DNA from: Flavobacterium psychrophilum
GTDB taxonomy: Bacteria; Bacteroidota; Bacteroidia; Flavobacteriales; Flavobacteriaceae
DNA length: 14,565 nucleotides
NCBI GenBank assembly: GCA_945878515.1
Contig: CAMCTL010000080.1
Coordinates: 1-14,565 of the forward strand
Reading direction: 5' to 3'
Shown here: positions 5,884-14,530 of the stretch, in pieces
Layout: each line of letters opens with the position of its first letter
Numbering within the stretch: the stretch's first letter is position 1
Notes under the pieces: generated by a model
What the model was told of the DNA's origin: nothing
What the model saw: only the letters and a program-made list of their open reading frames with translations
The model's database searches: none
Translations under genes and position numbers: made by a program

Positions 5884-6921
5884 ATGAAAAACACCACCTT
5901 ACCCAATACCGACATAAAAATCAGTAAAATTTGCCTTGGCACTATGACTTTTGGAGAACAAAACACCGAAGCCGAAGGTCACGCCCAAATGGATTATGCG
6001 CTCGAAAAAGGAGTCAATTTTTTTGACACTGCCGAAATGTATTCGGTGCCGGGACGAAAAGAAACCTACGGAAGCACTGAGAAAATCATTGGTACTTGGT
6101 TTAAAAAATCAGGAAAAAGAGAAGAAATTTTTCTCGCTTCAAAAATTGCTGGTCCTAGTCCGGGTATGCCTTATATTAGAGAAAACATGGATTTTTCTCC
6201 CGCCAGTATTGCTTTGTCCATCGACAAAAGCTTGACCCGCCTGCAAACCGATTATATCGATTTGTACCAACTGCATTGGCCAGAACGCAAAGCCAATTTC
6301 TTTGGTCAACGCGGTTTTAAAGTGCAAGATGACGCTTGGGAAGACAACATTCACAGTGTTTTAGAAACTTTGGATGGCTTTATTAAACAAGGAAAAATCA
6401 ACCATATTGGCTTGTCGAATGAAACGCCTTGGGGAATGATGCGTTTTCTAGAAGAAAGCAAATACCACAGTTTACCAAAAATAAAAACCATTCAAAATCC
6501 GTATTCCTTGTTGAGTAGATTGTTTGAAGTGGGTTCTAGTGAGATTTGTATGCGAGAAAATGTGGGTTTATTGGCTTATTCGCCAATGGGTTTTGGAATT
6601 TTGTCGGGCAAATTTTTATCTGGCGAAAGTCATCCCAATTCCAGAATCAAGTTATTTCCGCAATTTGCCAGATACAATAGCGCACAATCTGCCGAAGCTA
6701 CGAGATTGTATAATGAAATTGCAATCCAAAACGGTTTAACTTTAACCCAGTTGTCTTTGGCATTTGTCAACCAACAAGCTTTTGTAACTAGCACTATTAT
6801 TGGCGCCACAACTATGGAACAATTGAAGGAGAACATCGCCACAATAGATGTGGTTTTGTCTGATGAAATCCTGACAGCAATCAACGGGGTTCATGCTGCT
6901 ATTCCTGATCCAGCACCTTGA
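5884..6921 (+). CDS. tas: NADP(H)-dependent aldo/keto reductase, Tas family
   Basis: 345 residues, the usual length of the family. The sequence follows E. coli Tas closely by memory: GTMTFGEQN near residues 19-27, AEMY with catalytic Tyr53, an early DTAEM with Asp48, ASK with Lys87, LHWP with His131, SNET near 178-181, TIQNPYSLL near 202-210, and the NADP-phosphate loop GATTMEQLKEN at 307-317. Asp48, Tyr53, Lys87 and His131 form the expected aldo/keto reductase tetrad, so the enzyme should be active. The family reduces carbonyl compounds with NADPH in the cytoplasm; the physiological substrate is not known. It begins ATGAAAAACACC with its own promoter box upstream. It is followed after 77 bases by the potassium channel gene on the same strand, probably transcribed separately. 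Confidence 0.93.
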   Translation: MKNTTLPNTDIKISKICLGTMTFGEQNTEAEGHAQMDYALEKGVNFFDTAEMYSVPGRKETYGSTEKIIGTWFKKSGKREEIFLASKIAGPSPGMPYIRENMDFSPASIALSIDKSLTRLQTDYIDLYQLHWPERKANFFGQRGFKVQDDAWEDNIHSVLETLDGFIKQGKINHIGLSNETPWGMMRFLEESKYHSLPKIKTIQNPYSLLSRLFEVGSSEICMRENVGLLAYSPMGFGILSGKFLSGESHPNSRIKLFPQFARYNSAQSAEATRLYNEIAIQNGLTLTQLSLAFVNQQAFVTSTIIGATTMEQLKENIATIDVVLSDEILTAINGVHAAIPDPAP

Positions 6922-6944
6922 TGTAAATTAGTAGTTTTTTGGGC

Positions 6945-6973
6945 TTGACTTTAGAAAAAAATTCAAATATTTG
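6945..6973 (+). promoter_or_regulatory. weak promoter candidate for the potassium channel gene
   Basis: TTG (6945-6947) and TATTTG (6968-6973) are separated by 20 bases, near the Bacteroidota -33/-7 spacing. The -7 element lacks the two extra bases of TAnnTTTG. Low confidence. Confidence 0.25.
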
Positions 6974-6998
6974 CATGCTAATGACTTAATCTAATTTT

Positions 6999-8021
6999 AT
7001 GACAAGATCTTATGGCGATTTAGGTAAAAATAGAATTTTTACAGCGATATTTTTGTTGGTTTTAGTTTTGAGTATTGGTGTGCTAGGTTTTCGCTGGATT
7101 TCTAATTATTCTTGGGTCGATGCGATTTACATGACCGTAATCACGATGGCCACTGTGGGTTTCGGCGAGGTAGTTCCGTTAGATGATAATGCTAAAATAT
7201 TTACTATTTTTTTAATTTTCGCAAGCCTATTAATTGTTGGTTTCGCAATATCCGTCATTACTGAACACATTCTGAGTAAAAATAATATTGAAGAATTAAA
7301 AATAAAAAGGATGCAAAAAACGATAGATAATTTCAAAAATCATGTGGTGGTTTGTGGTTATGGCCGGAACGGAAAACAGGTTGTAAAAAAGTTGATGGAT
7401 TACAAAAGACAATTTGTTGTTATAGAGAAAAACAAAGACACTGAAGACCGCTTAAAATCAGACAACATTCCTTATATCATAGGAAATGCAAACGAAGATG
7501 AGGTGTTGATGCAAGCCGGAATCGATAGAGCATCTACATTTATAACCGCTTTGCCAGACGATGCCGATAATTTATTTGTAGTGCTCTCTACCCGACAAAT
7601 CAACAAAACCATCAATATTATAAGCCGAGCATCCTTAGAATCATCTTACAAAAAATTAAAATTTGCAGGTGCGAATAATGTTATTTTGCCGCACAAACTA
7701 GGCGGCGATCACATGGCATCGTTAGTAGTTGTGCCTGGTTTGATGGAGTTTATCGACAATTTGTCTATTGTTGGAGAAACCAACATCAATATTGAAGAGG
7801 TTGCAATTGCAAAATTCAAAAGCAATAAGACCATCCACACTATCAATGATTTGGATCTCCGCAAAAAAACCGGCTGCACCATTATTGGATATAAGGATGA
7901 GAATGGCAATTACATTGTGAATCCCGGCGAAGATTTAAAAGTTTCGCCAAATTCTAAAATCATCGTGCTAGGAAGGCCAGAACAAATCAAAGCATTGAAT
8001 CTCGAATACAATATCGAGTAA
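6999..8021 (+). CDS. two-TM potassium channel with RCK (TrkA-N/TrkA-C) domain
   Basis: 340 residues. TM1 is at about 12-31, the pore helix at 40-51, the selectivity filter TVGFGE at 52-57 (equivalent to TVGYGD) and TM2 at 66-90. A Rossmann-type RCK N domain follows: HVVVCGYGRNGKQV with GxGxxG at 120-125, and an acidic residue (Glu143) after the next strand in the position that usually binds an adenosine ribose. The RCK C subdomain spans about 260-340. This is the layout of MthK- and Kch-type channels, in which cytoplasmic RCK rings gate potassium flow in response to nucleotides or calcium. Gating ligands here are unknown. The gene converges on the DUF4139 gene with a 24-base gap and no clear hairpin between them. 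Confidence 0.93.
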   Translation: MTRSYGDLGKNRIFTAIFLLVLVLSIGVLGFRWISNYSWVDAIYMTVITMATVGFGEVVPLDDNAKIFTIFLIFASLLIVGFAISVITEHILSKNNIEELKIKRMQKTIDNFKNHVVVCGYGRNGKQVVKKLMDYKRQFVVIEKNKDTEDRLKSDNIPYIIGNANEDEVLMQAGIDRASTFITALPDDADNLFVVLSTRQINKTINIISRASLESSYKKLKFAGANNVILPHKLGGDHMASLVVVPGLMEFIDNLSIVGETNINIEEVAIAKFKSNKTIHTINDLDLRKKTGCTIIGYKDENGNYIVNPGEDLKVSPNSKIIVLGRPEQIKALNLEYNIE

Positions 8022-8045
8022 ATTCACGGGGTTTTTCGGTAGTTT

Positions 8046-9860
8046 CTACAAATTATCAATCACCTTATCTTTAGGATATTTTACGCGGTAACTTATCCTA
8101 ATTTTTTTGGTTTCGTTGGGTTTCAAATCCAAATCCCAAGTTAGAATTCCAGTTTCTGTATTTATTTTTGCGCTATCAGATTGTAATAATTCAATTTCGA
8201 TTTCCTTGTCTGGACTCAAGGGATATTGGTCTTTCAAAAGTATTATTGCTGCTTCTTTTTTGTTGTTCCGAACAGTGATGTCGTAAGTAAAAGTCTGTTC
8301 TTTCTTAGAGGACAAAAATTTTGTTCCTGATTTATCGGCTACTTTCTCGCGCTTGATGGTTATTTTCTTGTCTCTTCCCATACTTAAATTCAGCGTATCC
8401 GAAGTTTGACTTGGATTAATGGTTGTTTTGCCCACATACATTCCTTCGAAAATAATATTGGCTTCGCCTTTCAACAAATTGTATTTGGAATAATCGACAA
8501 TTTCTGCTAATAAAAACGCTTCTTTTTCAACTCTTGGAGCAGCATAATATTTGAAAGTAGCCGGAATTTTTATTTCTTTCAATGCTACACTATGTGCTTT
8601 TCCATTCGATAAAATATCATAAGGAATATCAATGTCGAAAGAGATATTGAGTTGGTTTTCGTTAATAGAAGTATAATCGCTCATTTGTTTAGTTGTAACC
8701 AAAATTACTCCACTTGCTCCTCGAGAGCCGTAAATTGCCGTAGCTGATGCATCTTTTAATACCTTTACTGATTTGATAGACTCAGGCGACAAACCATCCA
8801 TTGCTTCTTGAGTCGAAGGAACACCGTTAATAACAACTAATGGTTGACCATTGTTATCTAAAGTAGCTACACCTCTAATTCTAATATCTGAGTTAGTAAC
8901 ACTTTCAGTTACTTGCAATCCAGAGACCCTTCTTTGTAAAGTGTTTTGAACTGAATTTTCACTCATATACCCCATGGAGGAACCATAATTTTCTTGATAC
9001 CTCAAAAACCACGAACTCAAAATTGGTGTTTGATTGTTTTGGTTCGGATTTCCAGATGATAAAGTCAGTTTTACTTTTGTCCAATCAATACCTGTATTTT
9101 GCTCAACTTGTGCTTTGTACATTATATTCATTGGTTCGCCAATGTTGTTGGCTCGCAAATCATAGAATGGTTTCCAAGATGCAGCTGAGGTCAAATAATT
9201 AATGCCCAACTCAACATTTCTAGCGATTTCGTTCATCACCTGAATGATAAGTTTTCCGTTAGATGTTTTTTCTTCCTTTGAAGTATTGATTTCAAGTTTG
9301 GCATTCAACTTGGCTAAAAGTTCATTAAGTCGTGTCAATTTTTCTTGCAAAGCATCGTAGTTGTTGCTGGATTCTGTGCGTTTGAGTTTATAATAGTCGA
9401 CCATTTTCACAAGTTCTGCTACATTTAATCCTGAATTTACACCTGAAGTTTGTTGGTTTTTATCCAATAATTCGATGGTTTTTGTTTCAGATAAACTTGC
9501 GTTTTTTACCTTGTTCAGTTCTTTTTGTACCAAATTGATGCTATCTCGCACTTTTTTTATGGCAGGATTGCGCTCATCAATATCATACTCTGAAATATAA
9601 TTATTTGTAAATTGTGTAGAAAGTACAGTAACTGACGCAGGAGCGCCAATTTGGATGGTGTTTTCATTTATATAGTCCGAAACATTTTTTATAACAATCT
9701 CGGTAGTGCCTTTTGGCAAAAATACAGATGTGGTTTGCGAAATTTCGGCAGAATTAAAATATACAGTTACTGCTTTTACTTTGGCAGCAACAAAAATTGG
9801 TTTCTGAGCAAAGGCAAATGCCGAAATCAAGAAAGCAAGTAGGAAAGAAACTTTTTTCAT
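8046..9860 (-). CDS. MuiA-like DUF4139/DUF4140 protein with inserted TonB-plug segment
   Basis: 604 residues. A signal peptide is at 1-18 (MKKVSFLLAFLISAFAFAQ). A DUF4140-like N-terminal region is at about 28-125 ('VTVYFNSAEISQ', 'GTTEIVIKNVS'), then a coiled coil at about 105-195. The DUF4139 beta-rich part starts near 215 ('ELGINYLTSAASWKPFYDLRA') and ends 'TKKIRISYRVKYPKD'. This is the layout of MuiA (mucoidy inhibitor) family proteins, which are periplasmic or envelope-located and have no firmly known reaction. Residues about 307-391 (8690-8942) are unlike the rest and match the C-terminal part of a SusC/RagA plug: LQRRVSGLQV, RIRG, GQPLVVINGVP, SIKSVKVLKDASATAIYG and GASGVILVTTK. No beta-barrel follows. 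The plug sits in the loop after LSSGNPNQNNQ and the frame is intact. It converges with the potassium channel gene. Confidence 0.88.
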   Translation of the reverse strand: MKKVSFLLAFLISAFAFAQKPIFVAAKVKAVTVYFNSAEISQTTSVFLPKGTTEIVIKNVSDYINENTIQIGAPASVTVLSTQFTNNYISEYDIDERNPAIKKVRDSINLVQKELNKVKNASLSETKTIELLDKNQQTSGVNSGLNVAELVKMVDYYKLKRTESSNNYDALQEKLTRLNELLAKLNAKLEINTSKEEKTSNGKLIIQVMNEIARNVELGINYLTSAASWKPFYDLRANNIGEPMNIMYKAQVEQNTGIDWTKVKLTLSSGNPNQNNQTPILSSWFLRYQENYGSSMGYMSENSVQNTLQRRVSGLQVTESVTNSDIRIRGVATLDNNGQPLVVINGVPSTQEAMDGLSPESIKSVKVLKDASATAIYGSRGASGVILVTTKQMSDYTSINENQLNISFDIDIPYDILSNGKAHSVALKEIKIPATFKYYAAPRVEKEAFLLAEIVDYSKYNLLKGEANIIFEGMYVGKTTINPSQTSDTLNLSMGRDKKITIKREKVADKSGTKFLSSKKEQTFTYDITVRNNKKEAAIILLKDQYPLSPDKEIEIELLQSDSAKINTETGILTWDLDLKPNETKKIRISYRVKYPKDKVIDNL

Positions 9861-9959
9861 AATGTATCAATTTTATAATATATCTACTAGAGAACAAATA
9901 ACGTAAAAAGGTTGGGAAGCTTCATTTTTTTTATTTAAAAAAGATCTTTTTATTTTAGA

Positions 9960-10306
9960 AACCCTGTCAGGTGGGGTGTCAAATTTGACTAGATTCGTAA
10001 AAAATTGTTCGTTCTTTTTTCTAGGATGAAATTAAATTTATTACTCATTATCCAACGGATTAAAATCCGTTGCTACAATATGTCTCGTTCCTATGGAACT
10101 TTCACATAAAGTAATAGAGCCGTAGGCTTGGTCCATTTTTTAAGGCCGGACTTTAGTCCGGTTTACATCGTCAAGCATCAAATAGAGAGCCGTAGGCTCG
10201 GTTCATTTTGCGTTTTTGTCCTAGAATTATAAAATTAGCTAATTAAAAAAGGAACGAAGTTTTAAAAATTGAACCATTCAAAATTGACATCCCACCTGAC
10301 AGGGTT
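9960..10306. mobile_element. non-autonomous MITE-like element with inverted-repeat ends and inner hairpins
   Basis: The 23-base ends at 9960-9982 and 10284-10306 are inverted copies with one mismatch (core AACCCTGTCAGGTGGG). The match extends to about 31 bases with three mismatches. The 347-bp interior has no gene. It carries perfect small hairpins: CAACGGAT/ATCCGTTG (10053-10072), GTTCC/GGAAC (10087-10099), CCGGACT/AGTCCGG (10146-10161) and GAGCC/GGCTC (10187-10199). A 24-base direct repeat is at 10116-10139 and 10186-10209 with two mismatches. No transposase and no clear target duplication are seen. A REP/BIME-like cluster bounded by terminator-like repeats is an alternative reading. Confidence 0.6.
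10116..10209. repeat. 24-base direct repeat inside the element, two copies
   Basis: Copies at 10116-10139 and 10186-10209 share AGAGCCGTAGGCT followed by a GGT-rich stretch and CATTTT, with two mismatches. Each copy contains a small GAGCC-GTA-GGCTY stem. The copies start 70 bases apart, and the GC-rich hairpin at 10146-10161 lies between them. Confidence 0.7.
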
Positions 10307-10321
10307 GGGTTTAAATAACAA

Positions 10322-12283
10322 TCAAAACTCAAACGGCTCTTCCACCGCCAACGAATCTATAACCGTAGAATCTTGTACTTTTATATTCAAAATCGAATGC
10401 GCATTTCCAGTAAGTTGTAACGGAATAGATTGCCCAATAGTATCTTCGGCAGTTAGAATTCCTCTTCGTAACATCAAATTACTCAGAAATTTTTGGTTTT
10501 TCTCCGCATACGATTTTAGGTTTCCTTGGTTGTCAAACTGCCACATAAACTTTTTTGGTCGCGGAACAATCGTCGCTAGAAACAAACACTCTTTCAAAGT
10601 CAAATCGGCTGGAATTTTCTGAAAATAGAATTCCGCTGCTTCGCCAATTCCATAGACATTTGGTCCCCATTCAATAACGTTGAAATAAACTTCGAGCATT
10701 CGTTCTTTCGATGCGATTCTGTTATTTTCTAGAATATAAACCAATAAGATTTCTTCCAATTTTCGGGAAACTGTTTTTTCACGAGTAAGAAATACGTTTT
10801 TAATCAATTGCATACTAATGGTGCTGGCACCTCGTGAGAATTTATGGGTGCGGATGTTTTTAAGAATCGATTGTTTAAAAGCTTCGTTGATAAATCCGCG
10901 ATGCGAGAAAAACGACGGATCCTCAGACGTTAAAACACATTTTTGTAAATAAGGCGATATTTGATCTAATGGTGTGTAATTTGGATTAGCGGAACCTACT
11001 AAAATCGGACGTTGCTGCACATTTTGAATGATGGCGCGATAGACAAATTCGCCATTGAGTTTGTTGAGGTTTGCTTCGCCATATTTGGTGATTTTTAGGT
11101 TTTCTTTTTTCAGTTTGCTGTCAAAAATAAGTTGGTTCGGTTTGTTTTTGTTAAACATAAAATCCAATTTATACTCGAAATTACCTTGGGCTTCCATTCC
11201 TTGAAAATGGGTAAACAAACCATCGGGAAGCGAAACGATAAAATCCTGCGCTTTCATTTTTGGGATTGCGACTTGAAGTTTGTAAATCGTATCTTCTTCG
11301 GTTTCGTAAGCCAAATACGGATGGAATTTTATCTTGTTGAATTGAACGGTTGAACTACTGTCAATCGAAATAAAATCCGAACCCAAGAGAAAACGGAAAT
11401 CGAATTTTGCATTTTTTATTATCACGTCTTTGCTAGCAATTTTCTTGTGATTGACCATCAAATTCGCAATGGAAGCAAAGCCGTCAACGTGCAATTCGCC
11501 ACTCGATTTGTCAATGTTTTGTATGTTGATTCGAATGGCGTCGAAGCTGGATTTCAAGCCGTAACGTTGGTCAATATAGGGCATTTTTATAGCGCCTGTA
11601 TCAATATTAATAAACCGAATATCGGCCATTTTGTTTCTTGGATCGGCTAGGCCTGCGATTCGGATGCGTTGTGAATAAGTTTTAGTTTCAACTTTAATAG
11701 AAGTTTCGAGTTGCTGGTTGACCAATCGCAGTTTTTGAAAATTAATGTTGGTTTTATTTCCATTGTCATCCAATCGGAACGAAAGGTTTTCGACTTTCAT
11801 ATCGGTTGGTATCAAGTTCAATACTTTCGAAATGATGTTGTAGGCAAACTCGGCGTAATCTCTTTTTTCGTTGGATGATGATTCCGTTTTGTCTTTTTTT
11901 AGAAATGCATCAAAATTGCTACCATTTTTATTTTTGACGAGTTGCACATAACCTTTATCGATTTCTAAGGTTCCTAGTTGTACATCGCCCAACAATAATC
12001 GCCATAAATTGACACTGGTTTTCATTTTACGGATGCTAAAAAGCGTGTCGGCATTTTTGGGAACCAAAATTATTTCTGAAAAACTCAAACCCGAAATCCC
12101 AACGAAATTGGCTTTTTTTATCGAAAAAGTACTGTTGTATTCGGTTGCCATTTTAAAGGAAGTCTTGGCAATGGTTTGCTGCAAGACTTCATTTCTAAAA
12201 ACAAAAAGGGAAATAATCAATGCCAAAAAAGTTAGGACAACTATTTTTGCGGCTAAAACTATTTTTTGTTTACGGGTTTTCAT
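10322..12283 (-). CDS. AsmA-like/GT51 peptidoglycan glycosyltransferase fusion
   Basis: 653 residues from the ATG at 12281-12283. A signal anchor (about 9-29) is followed by a large AsmA-like region (about 50-400) with features such as 'GISGLSFSEIILVP' and 'RLLLGDVQLGTLEIDKGYVQL'. The C-terminal part from about 425 is a GT51 glycosyltransferase. Its motifs are TSEDPSFFSHRGF (catalytic Glu454, His461, Gly463), GASTISMQLIKN (485-496), RKLEE (507-511) and YFNVIEWGPNVYGIG (533-547). GT51 enzymes polymerise lipid II into glycan strands at the outer face of the inner membrane. No transpeptidase domain is present, so it is a monofunctional polymerase like MtgA but with a long AsmA-like N-terminal part. 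Its stop lies 16 bases from the element at 9960-10306, and it diverges from the histidine kinase gene. Confidence 0.9.
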   Translation of the reverse strand: MKTRKQKIVLAAKIVVLTFLALIISLFVFRNEVLQQTIAKTSFKMATEYNSTFSIKKANFVGISGLSFSEIILVPKNADTLFSIRKMKTSVNLWRLLLGDVQLGTLEIDKGYVQLVKNKNGSNFDAFLKKDKTESSSNEKRDYAEFAYNIISKVLNLIPTDMKVENLSFRLDDNGNKTNINFQKLRLVNQQLETSIKVETKTYSQRIRIAGLADPRNKMADIRFINIDTGAIKMPYIDQRYGLKSSFDAIRINIQNIDKSSGELHVDGFASIANLMVNHKKIASKDVIIKNAKFDFRFLLGSDFISIDSSSTVQFNKIKFHPYLAYETEEDTIYKLQVAIPKMKAQDFIVSLPDGLFTHFQGMEAQGNFEYKLDFMFNKNKPNQLIFDSKLKKENLKITKYGEANLNKLNGEFVYRAIIQNVQQRPILVGSANPNYTPLDQISPYLQKCVLTSEDPSFFSHRGFINEAFKQSILKNIRTHKFSRGASTISMQLIKNVFLTREKTVSRKLEEILLVYILENNRIASKERMLEVYFNVIEWGPNVYGIGEAAEFYFQKIPADLTLKECLFLATIVPRPKKFMWQFDNQGNLKSYAEKNQKFLSNLMLRRGILTAEDTIGQSIPLQLTGNAHSILNIKVQDSTVIDSLAVEEPFEF

Positions 12284-12550
12284 ACAGTATTTGCCAGTTG
12301 AAATTTTTGGCGCATAAAGGAACGCAAAATAATTCTAAAGAAAATAATTTTATGGTTTTCTTTAGAATTTTTAAAGCTGAAGTTAATAATGTTTTCAGAT
12401 TCACTTAAAAGATATAAATTGCTGACAATTAAAAACTAATGTAGTGTTAAAAAAGCACTTGGTGTTATCTGAATGCAGTTCGTCGGAAAAATGTTTTTTC
12501 AAATGGGTTCTATTCGTTCATTTGCCCCATAAATCAGTCAGCCCATTATT
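12284..12550. other. divergent intergenic region
   Basis: This spacer should hold promoters for the glycosyltransferase gene (minus) and the histidine kinase gene (plus). No full TAnnTTTG box is seen; TATTTTG on the minus strand near 12324-12330 is one base short of it. The strong feature is the hairpin at 12331-12369. Confidence 0.5.
12331..12369. repeat. 14-bp perfect inverted repeat
   Basis: AATTCTAAAGAAAA (12331-12344) pairs exactly with TTTTCTTTAGAATT (12356-12369) around an 11-base loop. On the + strand it is followed by TTTAAAG. The place, between two divergent genes, is unusual for a terminator. It may be an operator, a cruciform or the leftover of a small element. Confidence 0.65.
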
Positions 12551-14530
12551 ATGAAAAAACTAATTGCATTAATTCTGATTTTGATCATTAGTAGTTTCGT
12601 TGTTGTTTCTAAAAAAGATACATCTCTAGAAATGGAAATTGCCAGTGAAAACAAAAAAAATACAAATCCAATAAAGCAGAGATGGGAGTATATAAAGCAC
12701 GAAATAGCGGATGAAAAAATTGATTTAGAAATAGATTATCCTCAAAGATATCAAGAACCTATCTTGTTGGATATAAAAAATGCGACCGCCAAAGACAGTC
12801 TTGCGGTACTTACTTTTATAAAAAATTTAAAAGAATTATTCCCTTTAAAGAAAGTGCGTTACTTTTCAGATTTTGTGGGAACAGATTTTGAAACTTACAA
12901 AAAAAACGGGAAATCATTAAAACCTATCAAACAATCTTTTGATGTTGTAATGTCTTACACTATCCAGTTATCATTTGACCCCAAGATGCAATATACAAAT
13001 TCTGGGACCAGTACCTATGATGGCTCTAATTTGTATCCTTTTATTGGGGCATTGCGTGAAAATGTGTGGAATATGTATAATAACTCAACATTATTAATTA
13101 TTGGTTTTAATGACGAGGTAACAGTCAAAAAAAGACGGACTTTTATCGCTTCCGAATTTTTTAAGGTTTATTGGAAAATTTATTATAAAAATTTTGTTAC
13201 TACAACACCTGAATATTTAACTTTAAGACAGGATACAGATGAACGAGTGAAATATTGGGAATACAACCTTTCTTCTACTAATAAAAATATTGGATTTATA
13301 AAAGATGATGCATTTTTGATAACGAAACTATTTGCTACGGATTTCAAAAAACAATTTGAAACCTATATGTATTCCAATTATCCTTGGCGTTATGCAAGTA
13401 GTTTTATTAATAAAAAAATGCATAATTTTAAAGTTTGGGGAATTATTATTGGTGTAGGTTTATTAGCTTTTGGTTTAATATTTAGTTATTTTCAAGATAG
13501 AAAATACAAGTATTCTTGCCTCAATTACTTGTTTCCAATCTATTTTATTTTGCTCTTTTTTTTACAGTTAAGTTTAGTTTATGATTATCTTACTACATTT
13601 AACATTATTATAACTTGCCAAAATAATATTCTTTTCAATTTGATTTTCCCTTTGGTAGTAGCGCCCCTAATTTCTTTAGTATTATGGGGATTAGAAAAAA
13701 TAAGTTTCAAAGTAAATGAAAATTTTAGTCATCAATTGATTCTGAAAGTAATTTTTACCTTTCTCTCATTTTTAGTTTTGATGATATTTTTACTAGTGGT
13801 AGAATCTGACAGAGCAGGACTTTTAGAATCTTTCTTTCCCTATATTTTTTTCTCAGCTGGATTAGCAATTGGAAGAGGTATATTGTTGTATTTGAATCAT
13901 TTTTCAGAATCATTGGCCAAAGAAAAAGATGTGGAGTTGAGCCGTCTGAAGGAAGCCAAAGCCGAAGCCGAAGTCAAAATGTTGCAATCGCAAATTAATC
14001 CACATTTTTTGTATAATGCCTTGAATTCAATCGCAAGTTTAGCACATACGGATGCTGATAAAACCGAAAAAATGGCGTTGTCCTTATCGGATTTGTTCCG
14101 TCACAGCATCAATCGAAAAGGAAAAAAAGTGAATACTTTGGGTGACGAATTAAGCTTGGTGCGGAATTATTTAGAAATTGAACAAATCCGTTTTGGTGAC
14201 CGTTTGGATTTTAGTATTGATGTCGAACCTGATTTATTGGCTGTAGAAATTCCAATGTTTATGTTGCAACCTTTGGTAGAAAACGCTATAAAACATGGTA
14301 TTTCTAAAATAGAAGGTCAAGGAGAAATTGTTTTGAAAGTAAATAAGAAAGACAAAGGCATTTTGATTTCGGTTCAGGACAACGGCCCCGATTTTCCGGA
14401 TGGATTGGTCAGTGGACACGGTTTGCAAACAGTTTATGATTTGCTGCGATTTAGTTATGGAGATAAAGCTGAAATCAGTTGGCACAATAAACCCAAAAAA
14501 GAAATTACAATTTACATCACCATTGTATAA
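12551..14530 (+). CDS. LytS-family sensor histidine kinase
   Basis: 659 residues. An N-terminal hydrophobic segment (about 3-20) acts as signal or anchor. Residues 21-294 form a large domain of unknown type, presumably periplasmic ('DSLAVLTFIKNLKELFP' and 'GSNLYPFIGALRENVWNMY'). About five membrane segments follow (295-314, 326-346, 358-380, 396-417, 428-446), then a coiled linker (SRLKEAKAEAEVKML). The His_kinase domain (PF06580) has the phospho-acceptor in QINPHFLYNALNS (His485), and the HATPase part has QPLVENAIKHG (574-583), VQDNGPDF (608-615) and GHGLQTVYD (622-630). It should phosphorylate a LytTR-type regulator, and the next gene begins directly after its stop. The signal sensed is unknown. 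Confidence 0.92.
   Translation: MKKLIALILILIISSFVVVSKKDTSLEMEIASENKKNTNPIKQRWEYIKHEIADEKIDLEIDYPQRYQEPILLDIKNATAKDSLAVLTFIKNLKELFPLKKVRYFSDFVGTDFETYKKNGKSLKPIKQSFDVVMSYTIQLSFDPKMQYTNSGTSTYDGSNLYPFIGALRENVWNMYNNSTLLIIGFNDEVTVKKRRTFIASEFFKVYWKIYYKNFVTTTPEYLTLRQDTDERVKYWEYNLSSTNKNIGFIKDDAFLITKLFATDFKKQFETYMYSNYPWRYASSFINKKMHNFKVWGIIIGVGLLAFGLIFSYFQDRKYKYSCLNYLFPIYFILLFFLQLSLVYDYLTTFNIIITCQNNILFNLIFPLVVAPLISLVLWGLEKISFKVNENFSHQLILKVIFTFLSFLVLMIFLLVVESDRAGLLESFFPYIFFSAGLAIGRGILLYLNHFSESLAKEKDVELSRLKEAKAEAEVKMLQSQINPHFLYNALNSIASLAHTDADKTEKMALSLSDLFRHSINRKGKKVNTLGDELSLVRNYLEIEQIRFGDRLDFSIDVEPDLLAVEIPMFMLQPLVENAIKHGISKIEGQGEIVLKVNKKDKGILISVQDNGPDFPDGLVSGHGLQTVYDLLRFSYGDKAEISWHNKPKKEITIYITIV

Noticed and set aside
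6139..6884. Open frames overlapping tas on both strands
   Set aside because: They are out-of-frame shadows of a well-conserved gene with a full catalytic tetrad.
8022..8045. Shared terminator between the convergent channel and DUF4139 genes
   Set aside because: The 24-base gap has a T-run but no stem that I can pair convincingly.
10053..10199. CRISPR array
   Set aside because: The repeats here are short hairpins of different sequence and the only direct repeat has two copies. There are no regular spacers or Cas genes.
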